DNA of 64,000 bases from Mesorhizobium sp. ORS 3324. GTDB taxonomy: Bacteria; Pseudomonadota; Alphaproteobacteria; Rhizobiales; Rhizobiaceae. Under the pieces are notes generated by a model. The model saw only the letters and a list, made by a program, of their open reading frames with translations. It had not been told where the DNA came from and ran no database searches. The number at the start of each line of letters is the position of its first letter. The first letter of the stretch is position 1. This document shows positions 9,048 through 17,807 of the stretch, one piece after another. The stretch lies in the NCBI GenBank assembly GCA_000824825.2, contig LM655194.1, positions 280,936 through 344,935 on the forward strand, written 5' to 3'. The translations under genes were made by a program, and so were the position numbers.

Positions 9048-10295
9048 CATCAGCTGCGCGGCGGCCCAGAGCACGCCGTAGCCGTGGATAGTAAACACCG
9101 CGAGCAGCGCGACGGCCATGGCCAGGCGGTCGAAGGCGCGGATCGGCTTCAGCTCGTGACGCGGCTTCACGCCGCTCCCCACGGTCAGCAGGCTGAGCAT
9201 CGAGAACACCGCGCCGGCGACAAGCAGGAAGCCGGACGAAAAACCGATGCGCCAGCCGAGCGCCAGCAGGGCAGACAGCAGCAGGAAGGAGGCCAGCGCG
9301 AGCGCGATCGGCTCTGGGCAGATCTGGCGCAGCACCTGGCCGCCGTCGAACTTCCACACCGGCACCAGATTGGCGATGTTGAACAGCGCCGCGCAGCCGG
9401 CAAGCGTCGCCAGCAACGCGGCGGCCAAATGATGCCCTGCGCCCCCGGCAAAGCCGCTGGCAGCAATCAGCACCGGCACCAGGAAGGCCGAGAAGCCCGC
9501 GCCCATCAGCGCCACGAAGGCAACCTCGAAGCGGCTGTCATAGGGCCGGCCGCCGATGGCGATGCCGCCGAGCAGCGGGATGAAGATCATGCGCGCCCTG
9601 CGATGCCCCGTCAGGCGGAACGCCGCCATATGGCCGAACTCGTGCAGGGCGACCACGGAGGTTAGCATCGCGGCAAGAATCAGCCCGCCTGCGTTGAAGC
9701 CGAAGAACGGCCACAGGATGAAGGCCGAAAGCACGGCAAAGCCGACCTGGCTCACCGGATGCTCGAACCAGCCACCCTTGCGATAGGTTCCGGTTCTCGC
9801 CCAGACCTCCAGCTTGGCGAGCTCGCGACGCATGGAAAAGTAGCGGAAGATCAGAAAGGCGATCCCGCGATAGTGGTCGGTCTGCGTCAGCGTGACCCGC
9901 GTCACATCGCCGTCGGCCAGAAGCTCGGCGGTTTCGCGATAGTAGGCCCAGAAGGACGGATCAAGCGCCGTGTCCTCGATGACACGCATCGAGAAGCGGC
10001 TGCCTTCGACCACATCGTCGAACCGCGCCTTGCGCTCGATCGGCCGGCCGTCCCGCCCTTCCCAAGACAGCCTGATCAGCGCCGTCCCCTCGCCGTCCAA
10101 GGGTTCGGCGGAGAGGATCTCGCCCGACCAGTCGGCATCGCTGCCGAACGGCCACAGCGCCTGCCAGAGGCTACTCCGCTCGGCCTCGATCACGCGGCTG
10201 ACGCGGACCGTGCGCAGCCCGAGCGGCGCCGTCATCAAGAGAAAGATCAGTCCGAGATTTCCGGCCACGAGAGTGACCGTCGCGATGACCGACAC
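9045..10295 (-). CDS. Membrane-embedded M50 (site-2-protease type) metallopeptidase with N-terminal SRPBCC-like domain
   Basis: 416 residues. After an N-terminal membrane helix (about 5-24), residues about 30-165 look like a START/SRPBCC lipid-binding fold (RVSRVIEAERSSLWQALWPF, then EWARTGTYRKGG-like end). A polytopic region follows with zinc motif HEFGH at 218-222 and the second S2P motif NLVPVWKFDGGQ. This suggests an intramembrane protease acting on a membrane substrate such as an anti-sigma factor, but no such partner is adjacent. The stop codon lies in the target-site TA of the MITE-like element, so the C-terminus may have been altered by that insertion. The 28-aa SOS gene lies upstream on the same strand, 154 bp away. 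Confidence 0.8.
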   Translation of the reverse strand: MSVIATVTLVAGNLGLIFLLMTAPLGLRTVRVSRVIEAERSSLWQALWPFGSDADWSGEILSAEPLDGEGTALIRLSWEGRDGRPIERKARFDDVVEGSRFSMRVIEDTALDPSFWAYYRETAELLADGDVTRVTLTQTDHYRGIAFLIFRYFSMRRELAKLEVWARTGTYRKGGWFEHPVSQVGFAVLSAFILWPFFGFNAGGLILAAMLTSVVALHEFGHMAAFRLTGHRRARMIFIPLLGGIAIGGRPYDSRFEVAFVALMGAGFSAFLVPVLIAASGFAGGAGHHLAAALLATLAGCAALFNIANLVPVWKFDGGQVLRQICPEPIALALASFLLLSALLALGWRIGFSSGFLLVAGAVFSMLSLLTVGSGVKPRHELKPIRAFDRLAMAVALLAVFTIHGYGVLWAAAQLM

Positions 10296-10362
10296 TGCCC
10301 CTGCTCCCTGTCTTTGGGAGCCAACCTAGCGGCAGCACGGCCAAGAAAAGCTTAACAATAAT

Positions 10363-10448
10363 GGGCGGGCTCTTGCCCGTCCCAGGCGGGCACTTGCCCG
10401 TCCCAAGGCGGCCCCTTCGCCGCCCGGGAAGCGGCTCCGAGCCGCCTG
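10363..10448. repeat. Array of four short GC-rich hairpins
   Basis: Four consecutive units of about 21 bp each fold on themselves: GGGCGGG...CCCGTCC, GCGGGCA...GCCCGTCC, GGCGGCC...CGCCGCC and GCGGCTCCGAGCCGC. The first two are near-identical. They lie just 3' of the 28-aa gene on the minus strand and could act as a terminator or an mRNA-stabilising cap for that short transcript. Confidence 0.55.
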
Positions 10449-10449
10449 C

Positions 10450-10536
10450 TCACATGGCGCCAATCCAGATCGCCATGGAAATGAGGAAGGTGCTCATGCA
10501 GACCAGCGAGACGACATCCTGAACCAGATCGGCCAT
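10450..10536 (-). CDS. 28-residue single-helix membrane microprotein under LexA-type boxes (SidA-like candidate)
   Basis: A small ORF starting MADLVQDVVSLVC and ending ISMAIWIGAM. Residues about 9-28 form one hydrophobic segment and the first eight carry two Asp, so it is predicted to insert in the inner membrane. AGGAGAG lies five bases before the ATG. Twenty-two bases further upstream, three GTTC half-sites at exact 7-base spacing form overlapping alphaproteobacterial LexA boxes, next to a TTGACA -35 hexamer. In Caulobacter the 29-residue inner-membrane protein SidA is LexA-controlled and blocks division by binding the late divisome; length, topology and promoter logic match, though I cannot show sequence homology. 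It could instead be a toxin-like or unrelated small membrane protein. A hairpin array follows the stop. Confidence 0.7.
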   Translation of the reverse strand: MADLVQDVVSLVCMSTFLISMAIWIGAM

Positions 10537-10558
10537 AACTCTCTCCTGTTGTTAGTAT

Positions 10559-10584
10559 GTTCGTAATTTGTTCTAATTTTGTTC
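10559..10584 (-). promoter_or_regulatory. Tandem LexA (SOS) boxes: GTTC-N7-GTTC-N7-GTTC
   Basis: GTTC occurs at 10559, 10570 and 10581, so each neighbouring pair forms the alphaproteobacterial LexA consensus GTTC-N7-GTTC, with AT-rich spacers (GTAATTT, TAATTTT). On the minus strand a TTGACA hexamer (10593-10588) lies immediately upstream, so bound LexA would cover the -35/-10 region. The controlled gene is the 28-aa ORF starting at 10536. Confidence 0.82.
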
Positions 10585-10834
10585 GAATGTCAACGATCCC
10601 ACGGGTATGGAGATAGGCTGAGAAATTAGCACGGTTAGTGAAGGGTTAACCGGTTTCGAGTGGCGAAGTACGTCACGTACTCCATGAACCCCGTCAAACA
10701 TAAAAGCTGGTTTGACGGACTTCCGAACCTTGTCCGATCAAGAACCTCGTCGCGCACCGGTTCTCCCAATGGAGTGGCCGGCTCCAGACTAGTGCCAGGC
10801 GCGGATGGACGTTTTCAAGTCTTTGACCAATGCC

Positions 10835-11128
10835 CTACGCCTGCCTGCGCAACCTGCGCTCGCGGGCGACATCTGCCAGGTACACCGTCGGGTCCTGGTC
10901 ATTTCGCTGCGCGAGGGCGTTGGCGATGTCGCAGGTGTTCAGGCCGACGTCGAGGAGCTCGCGCGTGCTCATCGACGCGAGGAGGGCAAGCTGCCTTCGA
11001 TGTGCCCAAAAGCGCGGTAGCCACAGAGCGGCAGCAGCGGTTCCATGCAGAAGCGCCGAAAGGTGATGGACAGCGCGGCTGTCCTTGCGTCCTGTCGCCG
11101 CCCTGTGGGGGAATTCGATGGTGGCCAT
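10835..11128 (-). CDS. DUF1127 (YjiS-like) small protein
   Basis: 97 residues. The C-terminal half carries a DUF1127-type segment (STRELLDVGLNTCDIANALA) after a basic, tryptophan-containing middle (LPRFWAHRR). Family members are small Arg-rich proteins, often RNA-linked or stress-linked in rhizobia; the exact role here is unknown. GGAG lies nine bases before the ATG. The N-terminal 40 residues are not recognised. On its 3' side a short hairpin (CCGTCAAAC/GTTTGACGG, 10691-10718) may end the transcript, although no T-run follows. Confidence 0.65.
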   Translation of the reverse strand: MATIEFPHRAATGRKDSRAVHHLSALLHGTAAAALWLPRFWAHRRQLALLASMSTRELLDVGLNTCDIANALAQRNDQDPTVYLADVARERRLRRQA

Positions 11129-11335
11129 GGCGTTCTCTCCTGTCCAGCCGCCTTTTCATGAGCGGCAGGTAAGAGACTAGGCGAGCTTCCGGCGCCAAGC
11201 CTGATATCGAGCGGAAACATCTCCGAAATCGGGACGAAATTGGATCGCGCCGAGAATCTGGACGGCTCGTAGTTGCGAATTTCCTAATATGCCGAGCTAC
11301 GCTAATGTAAGGCGCGCTCTTCAAGGGAGACGCTG

Positions 11336-13096
11336 TTGGGAGAGGCCGATCATCGGGACAAGGCCGTCATCCGGCTTGGCGCATGCGCCTTCGACCGGGA
11401 GCGGGGTCTCATTTTGAACAATGGCAGGCCTGTCGACGTTCGCGCGAGGACGTTTTCACTACTGGTCTTTCTCGTTGAGAACGCAAACCGCGTGGTGAGC
11501 CGAGATCAGATATTCGAGGTCGTATGGAACGGTCTTGTCGTTACCGACGACGCATTAACACAGACGATCCGCGACCTTCGAAACGTCCTTGGCGACGAGG
11601 GGGCAGCCCTGATCAAGACGGTTGCAAAGCGCGGCTACATGCTCACGCTTCAATCGCAGGACCAAGAGAAGGGGCGCCGCGCCGCCAGCGCAGAACTTCA
11701 AGCAAAGGCACAAAACCTCGGAGAGCGGTGTCCCCCATCGGACGCTCAGCTCGGTATGCTTGTAACGCCCCACGCCGATGCGGATCTGCCGGGCGAACGA
11801 TCGTTGCAGCGCGCTTTCGACTTGTTGGTCGATGAGAGCAGGTCGACGGTGCCTCTTGTGGGGTCGGCACAACCGGCCAAAGCGCAGCCGGCCCGCGCCT
11901 CCGGGCGCGACAGGCCCGCGGTCGCGGTGCTGCCGTTTGCGCTCGAGGACATCGCGTCCCGGCACCTCCATGTCTTGAGGGACGGGTTGCTGAGGGACAT
12001 CATCCGCGACCTTGCCCGGCTGCGAACCGTCTTCGTCATCGCGGCGAACTCGCTGCAGGCCTTGTCGTCGGCCGGGCTGAACAGCCTGGAGGCCGCCCGG
12101 CTGCTTCGCTGCGACTATGTTTGCGCCGGCAACATCACGCTGGATGGAGCGACCATTCGGGTCGAAGTCGAGTTGATTGCGGCCGCCGGCGGCCATGTGA
12201 TTTTCTCAGAAATATTCTCGAGGCCCCTCGCATCGATCTCGCAGTTCGGACAGACCCTGGCCGACGAAATCGCAACGCTGATCGCCGACGAGGTTAACCT
12301 CGCGGAGCGCAATATCGCGGTCCGGCGGCCGCTTCACGAACTGGACGCATGGCAGGCCTATCATCGTGGCCTGGGGCACATGCACATGTTCACGGGCCAG
12401 GACAATACGGTCGCCGAGGATCTGTTCAAGGCGGCGATCGACCTCGACCCTCGCTTTGCAGGTCCCTATGCGAGCCTCTCGTTCACACATTTCTTGAAAG
12501 CGTATCTGTTTGATCCGTCGCATCTTTCCGTGGAAGGCCGGCTCGCTCATGATCTGGCAGCCCGCGCGGTGGTCGTCGATCCATACGACCCCGCCGCGCA
12601 TTGCGCTCTCGGGCGCGCCCTCTGGATCATCGGTGCGCGCGACGAAGCCAGCGCGGCCCTGGAGCGCGCGACGGTCCTCAGCCCTTCATATGCCTTCGGG
12701 CATTACGCGCGAGCCTTCACCGAAGGTTGGTCGGGGGATGCCAAGATGGCCATCCAGGCGGCCGACCATGCAAGAGAGTTGTCGCCGTTCGATGCCTTCC
12801 TCGCTCCCAACCAAGCCTCGCGCGCCGTTTCCCTGCTGCGGCTGGGAAGAGCCGACGAGGCCGCTGCGTGGGCCTTGCGGGCTACGCTCCATCTCAACGC
12901 TCACGCCCATATAAGGCGTATTGCGGTCCTGTCGCTGACTGCAGCCGGCCGGATCGACGAGGCGAGGCAATTGGCACGGGTGGTCAACGCTGAAAGCCCG
13001 GAAAACGGAAACGAGTTGTTCATCCGGGCAAACAGGATGCGACCCGATGACGAGAAGTTGCTGCGCGACCTGGGCCAGCAAAGCGGGTTGCGCTAA
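11336..13096 (+). CDS. CadC/OmpR-type winged-helix regulator with TolB-like and TPR domains
   Basis: 586 residues from a TTG start with AAGGGAGA five bases upstream. Domains are a Trans_reg_C winged helix (about 10-105: RARTFSLLVFLVENANRVVS, then TVAKRGYML), a TolB-N-like segment (about 200-320: PAVAVLPFALEDI, HVLRDGLLRDIIRDLARLR) and TPR-like helices (about 340-570). Such proteins in rhizobia are annotated as adenylate-cyclase-like or invasion regulators. Unlike classical CadC, I see no membrane helix between the DNA-binding and sensor parts, so it is probably cytosolic. Target genes are unknown. It is read away from the DUF1127 gene across a 207-bp gap. Confidence 0.8.
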   Translation: MGEADHRDKAVIRLGACAFDRERGLILNNGRPVDVRARTFSLLVFLVENANRVVSRDQIFEVVWNGLVVTDDALTQTIRDLRNVLGDEGAALIKTVAKRGYMLTLQSQDQEKGRRAASAELQAKAQNLGERCPPSDAQLGMLVTPHADADLPGERSLQRAFDLLVDESRSTVPLVGSAQPAKAQPARASGRDRPAVAVLPFALEDIASRHLHVLRDGLLRDIIRDLARLRTVFVIAANSLQALSSAGLNSLEAARLLRCDYVCAGNITLDGATIRVEVELIAAAGGHVIFSEIFSRPLASISQFGQTLADEIATLIADEVNLAERNIAVRRPLHELDAWQAYHRGLGHMHMFTGQDNTVAEDLFKAAIDLDPRFAGPYASLSFTHFLKAYLFDPSHLSVEGRLAHDLAARAVVVDPYDPAAHCALGRALWIIGARDEASAALERATVLSPSYAFGHYARAFTEGWSGDAKMAIQAADHARELSPFDAFLAPNQASRAVSLLRLGRADEAAAWALRATLHLNAHAHIRRIAVLSLTAAGRIDEARQLARVVNAESPENGNELFIRANRMRPDDEKLLRDLGQQSGLR

Positions 13097-13115
13097 CGGC
13101 AGATATTGGCACATC

Positions 13116-13795
<680 letters not shown>

Positions 13796-13799
<4 letters not shown>

Positions 13800-15079
13800 T
13801 CGTACCTCAAGGCTTCGACCGGATCGAGCCGGGCCGCCCGCCAGGCCGGAAACACCGTTGCCAGGAAAGAGAGGCTAAGCGCCATGATGACGACATAGGT
13901 CGTCTCGCGCGGGTCCATCTTCGCCGGCAGCTGGCTGAGGAAATAGAGCTCGGGGTTGAACAGGATCCTGCCCGTCATCCAGGAGAAGAACTGGCGGATC
14001 GATTCGATGTTGAGGCAGATGACGACACCGAGCAGCACGCCGGCGATGGTGCCGGTGACGCCGATCGCCGCCCCGGTCATCAGGAAGATGCGCAGGATCG
14101 CGCCGCGCGAGGCGCCCATGGTGCGCAGGATGGCGATGTCGTGGCCCTTGTCCTTCACCAGCATGACCAGGCCGGAGATGATGTTGAGCGCCGCCACCAG
14201 CACGATCAGCGTCAGGATCATGAACATGACGTTGCGTTCGACCTGCAGCGCCGAGAAGAAGGTCTCGTTGCGCTGGCGCCAGTCGACGAGGTCGATCGGC
14301 CGCTGCGCCGCCTGCTCCACCTTCGGCTTCAGCGCGTCGACATTGTCGGGATTGTCGACATAGATCTCGATGGTCTGCGCCCGCCCGTCCATGTTGAAAT
14401 AGAGCTGCGCTTCAGGGAACGGCATGTAGACGATCGAGCTGTCATACTCCGACATACCGACCTCGAAGATCGCCGTCACCTTGTAGCCCTTCATGCGCGG
14501 CGTGGTGCCGAGCGGCGTCACGTCGCCTTCGGGCGAGATCAGCGTGATGGTGTCGCCGAGCACCAGGCCGAGATTCTCGGCCATGCGCTTGCCGATCGCC
14601 ACGCCTTCGCCAGTGTCGAAGCCGTCGAGCGTGCCCTGCTTGATGTTGCTGGCGACGATCGAGATCTTGTTGAGATCCTCGCCGCGGATGCCGCGCACCA
14701 GCGCGCCGGTGCCGCCGCCGACATTGCCTTGCGCCAGCACCTGCCCGTCGATCAGCGGGATGGCGTATTTGACGCCCGACACGCCGTTGATGCGGCTCGC
14801 AACCTGCGCGTAGTCCTCCAGCGGCGAATCGAGCGGCTGGACGATCAGATGGCCGTTGACGCCAAGGATGCGGGTGAGCAGCTCGGCGCGGAAACCGTTC
14901 ATCACCGCCATGACGACGATGAGCGTGGCGACGCCCAGCATGATGCCGAGGAAGGAGATCGAGGCGATGACCGAGATCACCGTTTCCTTGCGCCGCGAAC
15001 GCAGGTAGCGCCACGCCACCATGCGCTCGAAGCCTGAAAAGGCGCCGGCTGGTGATCTGGCTGCTGCCGCCTTGCTCAT
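13796..15079 (-). CDS. lolC: Lipoprotein-releasing ABC transporter permease (LolC/LolE family)
   Basis: 427 residues with the FtsX/MacB-type layout: one N-terminal membrane helix ([19 protein letters not shown]), a periplasmic domain of about 220 residues, then three C-terminal helices. The start motif [20 protein letters not shown] is typical of LolC/E. There is a single permease gene, so the complex is probably a homodimeric LolF-like arrangement, as in many alphaproteobacteria (inference). Its ATG overlaps the proS stop by one base (TGATG). Confidence 0.9.
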
Positions 15080-16404
15080 CAGGCAATACCCAGGCGCTTC
15101 TTGGCTTCCGCAATCGGCAGCGTCTCGCGCTCGCCGGTTCGGCGGTTCTTGATCTCGACCTCGCCGCCGGCCACGCCGCGCGGGCCGACGATCACCTGCC
15201 AGGGCAGGCCGATCAGGTCGGCGGTGGCGAACTTGCCGCCCGGCCGCTGGTCGGTGTCGTCATAGAGCACGTCCTTGCCAGCCGCGCTCAGCGCAGCATA
15301 AAGCTCGTCGCAGACGCGGTCGCACTCGGCGTCGCCGACCTTCATGTTGATCAGGCCGATATCGAAGGGCGCGACCGATTCCGGCCAGATGATGCCGTTC
15401 TCGTCGTGGCTGGCCTCGATGATCGCAGCGATCAGGCGCGTCGGGCCGATGCCGTAGGAGCCGCCCGAGACGAAATGGTCCTTGCCGTCGGGACCGGTCA
15501 CCTTGGCGTTCATCGGCTTGGAGTACTTCTCGCCGAAATGGAAGATGTGGCCGACCTCGATGCCGCGCGCGGACAGACGGTCGCCTTCAGGCACCTTCGC
15601 CCAGGCCGCCTCGTCATGCATTTCGTCGGTGGCTGCGTAAGGCGTCGTCCAATCCTTCACGATGTCGCCGATCTCGGCATCGTCGGAGAAATTGGTGTCC
15701 TCGCCCGGCACCGCCAGCGACAGATATTCGCGGTCGCAGAACACCTGGCTTTCGCCGGTCTCGGCCAGGATGATGAACTCATGGCTGAGGTCGCCGCCGA
15801 TCGGACCGGTATCGGCGCGCATCGGAATGGCCTGCAGCCCCATGCGCGTGAACGTCCTGAGATAGGAGACGAACATCCGGTTGTAGGCGGCCTTGGCCCC
15901 CTCATAGTCGAGGTCGAAGGAGTACGCGTCCTTCATCAGGAACTCACGGCTGCGCATCACGCCGAAGCGCGGCCTCACCTCGTCGCGATACTTCCACTGG
16001 ATGTGGTAGAGGTTGAGCGGCAGGTCCTTGTAGGATTTGACGTAGGCGCGGAAGATCTCGGTCACTACCTCCTCATTGGTGGGGCCATAGAGCATGTCGC
16101 GGTCCTGCCGGTCCTTGATGCGCAGCATCTCCTTGCCGTAGTCGTCATAGCGGCCGCTTTCGCGCCACAGATCGGCCGACTGGACAGTCGGCATCAGGAT
16201 CTCCAGCGCGCCCGCCCGGTTCTGCTCCTCGCGGACGATCTGGCAGACCTTGTCCAGCACGCGCTTGCCGAGCGGCAGCCAGGAGAAGCTGCCCTGCCCC
16301 TGCTGGCGGATCATGCCGGCGCGCAGCATCAGCCGATGCGAGACGATCTCGGCCTCGCGGGGGTTTTCTTTGAGAATGGGCAGGAAATAGCGCGACAAAC
16401 GCAT
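15079..16404 (-). CDS. proS: Prolyl-tRNA synthetase (short form)
   Basis: 442 residues. This class II synthetase charges tRNA-Pro. Motif 2 lies in [19 protein letters not shown], the TxE motif in [11 protein letters not shown], and motif 3 in [17 protein letters not shown]. The length shows the alphaproteobacterial form without the roughly 180-residue INS editing domain of E. coli ProS, so mischarged Ala-tRNA-Pro would have to be cleared in trans (established for this class). The frame is open to an ATG at 16479, but homologues begin at [15 protein letters not shown], here 16404; no strong ribosome site decides between them. It heads the proS-lolC-lolD unit. Confidence 0.93.
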   Translation of the reverse strand: MRLSRYFLPILKENPREAEIVSHRLMLRAGMIRQQGQGSFSWLPLGKRVLDKVCQIVREEQNRAGALEILMPTVQSADLWRESGRYDDYGKEMLRIKDRQDRDMLYGPTNEEVVTEIFRAYVKSYKDLPLNLYHIQWKYRDEVRPRFGVMRSREFLMKDAYSFDLDYEGAKAAYNRMFVSYLRTFTRMGLQAIPMRADTGPIGGDLSHEFIILAETGESQVFCDREYLSLAVPGEDTNFSDDAEIGDIVKDWTTPYAATDEMHDEAAWAKVPEGDRLSARGIEVGHIFHFGEKYSKPMNAKVTGPDGKDHFVSGGSYGIGPTRLIAAIIEASHDENGIIWPESVAPFDIGLINMKVGDAECDRVCDELYAALSAAGKDVLYDDTDQRPGGKFATADLIGLPWQVIVGPRGVAGGEVEIKNRRTGERETLPIAEAKKRLGIA

Positions 16405-16691
16405 GGAACGGTCCGTAAGTGAGGATGGCGGCGCGGGAATCGGCGCAACCGCGGCTGCTTGCCCGGGCTTCATAGCCATTTCATGACGGAATGGAAACCC
16501 GAGCGGTCCAAAGTGTTGGGGCCTTCCCGCACCTGATCAAAGCGGGTGTTTCGGTTCCAAAGTGCCGCTTTCGGCCTTTTGATCGATTCACAAGCAAGCC
16601 TTGCCGCACTATTGTGCAGTGCAGCACGATATTGCCCGTTTGGAGGCAAAATTCTTCGTGACATTTTCACCTGCCTTGGTCTAGTGTGCGC

Positions 16692-16842
16692 CGATAACCG
16701 AGAGGGCGGAGAAAAATCTGCTCTCCTACGCGGTCAAAGTCTTGGGAGGATGCGATCTAGGCGCGGTTACTCGCTGCCGCCGGACACCGGAAACGGATCG
16801 GACGCGTTTAAATTGCAAGGCCTCGTGCCTTGCATTTTTTTT
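16692..16842 (+). ncRNA. Candidate trans-encoded sRNA, possibly alpha-r9 (Smr9C) family
   Basis: A plus-strand transcript of about 150 nt is suggested by a promoter-like GTGACA/TCTAGT pair (about 16669-16685) and a rho-independent terminator at 16814-16842, with no ORF between and strong folding potential (GAGAGG...CTCTCC, CCGGACACCGG). From memory, Sinorhizobium smrC9, founder of the alpha-r9 sRNA family, lies in the same place, beside proS and about 149 nt long. That match of place and size is recall, not alignment. Exact ends are estimates. Confidence 0.6.
16814..16842 (+). terminator. Rho-independent terminator of the sRNA candidate
   Basis: Stem TGCAAGGC/GCCTTGCA (16814-16821 with 16827-16834), a five-base loop, then eight T at 16835-16842. 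Confidence 0.88.
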
Positions 16843-16898
16843 GTGCAATCATCTGCTTAGCCCGACAAGCCGCCAAACAACATTACGTAGCGTCAGTC

Positions 16899-16930
16899 GT
16901 TGAAATCGGAAGCCGGCTTCCGATTTCAAC
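16899..16930. repeat. Perfect 32-bp palindrome
   Basis: The half-site GTTGAAATCGGAAGCC is followed at once by its exact reverse complement, with no loop. It lies between the sRNA candidate and the DUF1467 gene and has no T-run on either side. Confidence 0.7.
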
Positions 16931-16967
16931 CATCGCGCGTGGCAGTTGCTTAATACTTGCAGAGGCC

Positions 16968-17024
16968 GTGCCAGGGACTTTAGTTTTAGATCTAGTGGCT
17001 GTCGCTATGACTAAAGTCCGGCAC
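16968..17024. repeat. Inverted repeat spanning the 3' end of the DUF1467 gene
   Basis: The arm at 16968-16984 (GTGCCAGGGACTTTAGT) pairs with 17010-17024 (ACTAAAGTCCGGCAC), with two bulged bases. The loop contains the stop codon of the minus-strand gene. It may protect or end that mRNA. Confidence 0.55.
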
Positions 17025-17276
17025 GATGTGCGGAATGTCGTCGAAGCCGAGGCCGAGCCCCCTCGTCAGGCCGTAGAAAATGCCGATCACGATCGCGGTG
17101 ACGATCGTCGTGCGGATCGCCGCGCGCAGCATATGCGGTCCCTTCGGCGCGCTCGACACCGTGCCAAGCGTCACGTCATGGTCCTCATCCTGCGTGCGCA
17201 GGCTGAACGGCAGCACGGCAAACAGCACCAGCCACCAGGTGACGAAGAACAGCGCGACAAACGAAATCCAGCTCAT
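16992..17276 (-). CDS. DUF1467 family membrane protein
   Basis: 94 residues with two predicted membrane helices (FVALFFVTWWLVLFAVLPF near the start; TTIVTAIVIGIFYGL in the middle) joined by a polar cytosolic loop, and an acidic His-containing tail. The family is conserved in alphaproteobacteria and its function is unknown. The ATG overlaps the mce stop by four bases, so it is coupled to methylmalonyl-CoA epimerase. Confidence 0.85.
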   Translation of the reverse strand: MSWISFVALFFVTWWLVLFAVLPFSLRTQDEDHDVTLGTVSSAPKGPHMLRAAIRTTIVTAIVIGIFYGLTRGLGLGFDDIPHIVPDFSHSDSH

Positions 17277-17680
17277 GCCTGCTCCAGTTCGACCAGTGTG
17301 CCGAAGAAGTCCTTGGGGTGCAGGAACAGCACCGGCTTGCCATGCGCGCCGATTTTCGGGTTGCCGTCGCCAAGCACGCGCGCGCCGCTCGCCTCGAGGC
17401 GATCACGCGCGGCAAGGATATCGTCCACCTCATAACAGACGTGGTGCATGCCGCCCGACGGATTCTTCTCCAGGAATGCGGCAATCGGCGAAGCGTCGCC
17501 CAGCGGCTCCAGCAACTCGATCTTGGTGTTGCCGACATCGACGAACACCACCGTCACGCCGTGCTCCGGCAACGCCTGCGGCGCGCTAACCTGCGCGGCG
17601 CCCAGCGCATCGCGATACGCGGCGATCGCCGCGGCCAGGTCCGGCACGGCAAGCGCGACATGGTTCAGGCGTCCGAGCAT
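17273..17680 (-). CDS. mce: Methylmalonyl-CoA epimerase
   Basis: 135 residues, a glyoxalase-fold enzyme that interconverts the methylmalonyl-CoA epimers between propionyl-CoA carboxylase and the B12-dependent mutase. The start LGRLNHVALAVPDL and the metal-binding His and Glu in MHHVCYEV and VELEQA fit the family. The frame is open upstream through a heptamer repeat that would encode PTAYCLL units; these are not conserved protein. GAGG lies between that repeat and two possible starts, ATG 17686 and ATG 17680; the latter matches homologues. The same strand carries rnj upstream. Confidence 0.88.
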   Translation of the reverse strand: MLGRLNHVALAVPDLAAAIAAYRDALGAAQVSAPQALPEHGVTVVFVDVGNTKIELLEPLGDASPIAAFLEKNPSGGMHHVCYEVDDILAARDRLEASGARVLGDGNPKIGAHGKPVLFLHPKDFFGTLVELEQA

Positions 17681-17692
17681 TGTCATTTTCCT

Positions 17693-17806
<114 letters not shown>

Positions 17807-17807
<1 letters not shown>

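Noticed and set aside
8923..9357. 144-residue minus-strand frame running through the MITE-like element
   Set aside because: Out of frame with the M50 gene; its end only translates the repeat. The M50 frame has the HEFGH motif and full domains.
16692..16842. 6S RNA or tmRNA as the identity of the sRNA candidate
   Set aside because: No tag-peptide ORF or tRNA-like ends for tmRNA; no clear long closing stem with a central bubble for 6S, and the usual 6S neighbours are absent.
16992..17276. DUF1467 as a toxin-antitoxin or phage membrane protein
   Set aside because: It is translationally coupled to mce and matches a conserved two-helix alphaproteobacterial family in a conserved neighbourhood.
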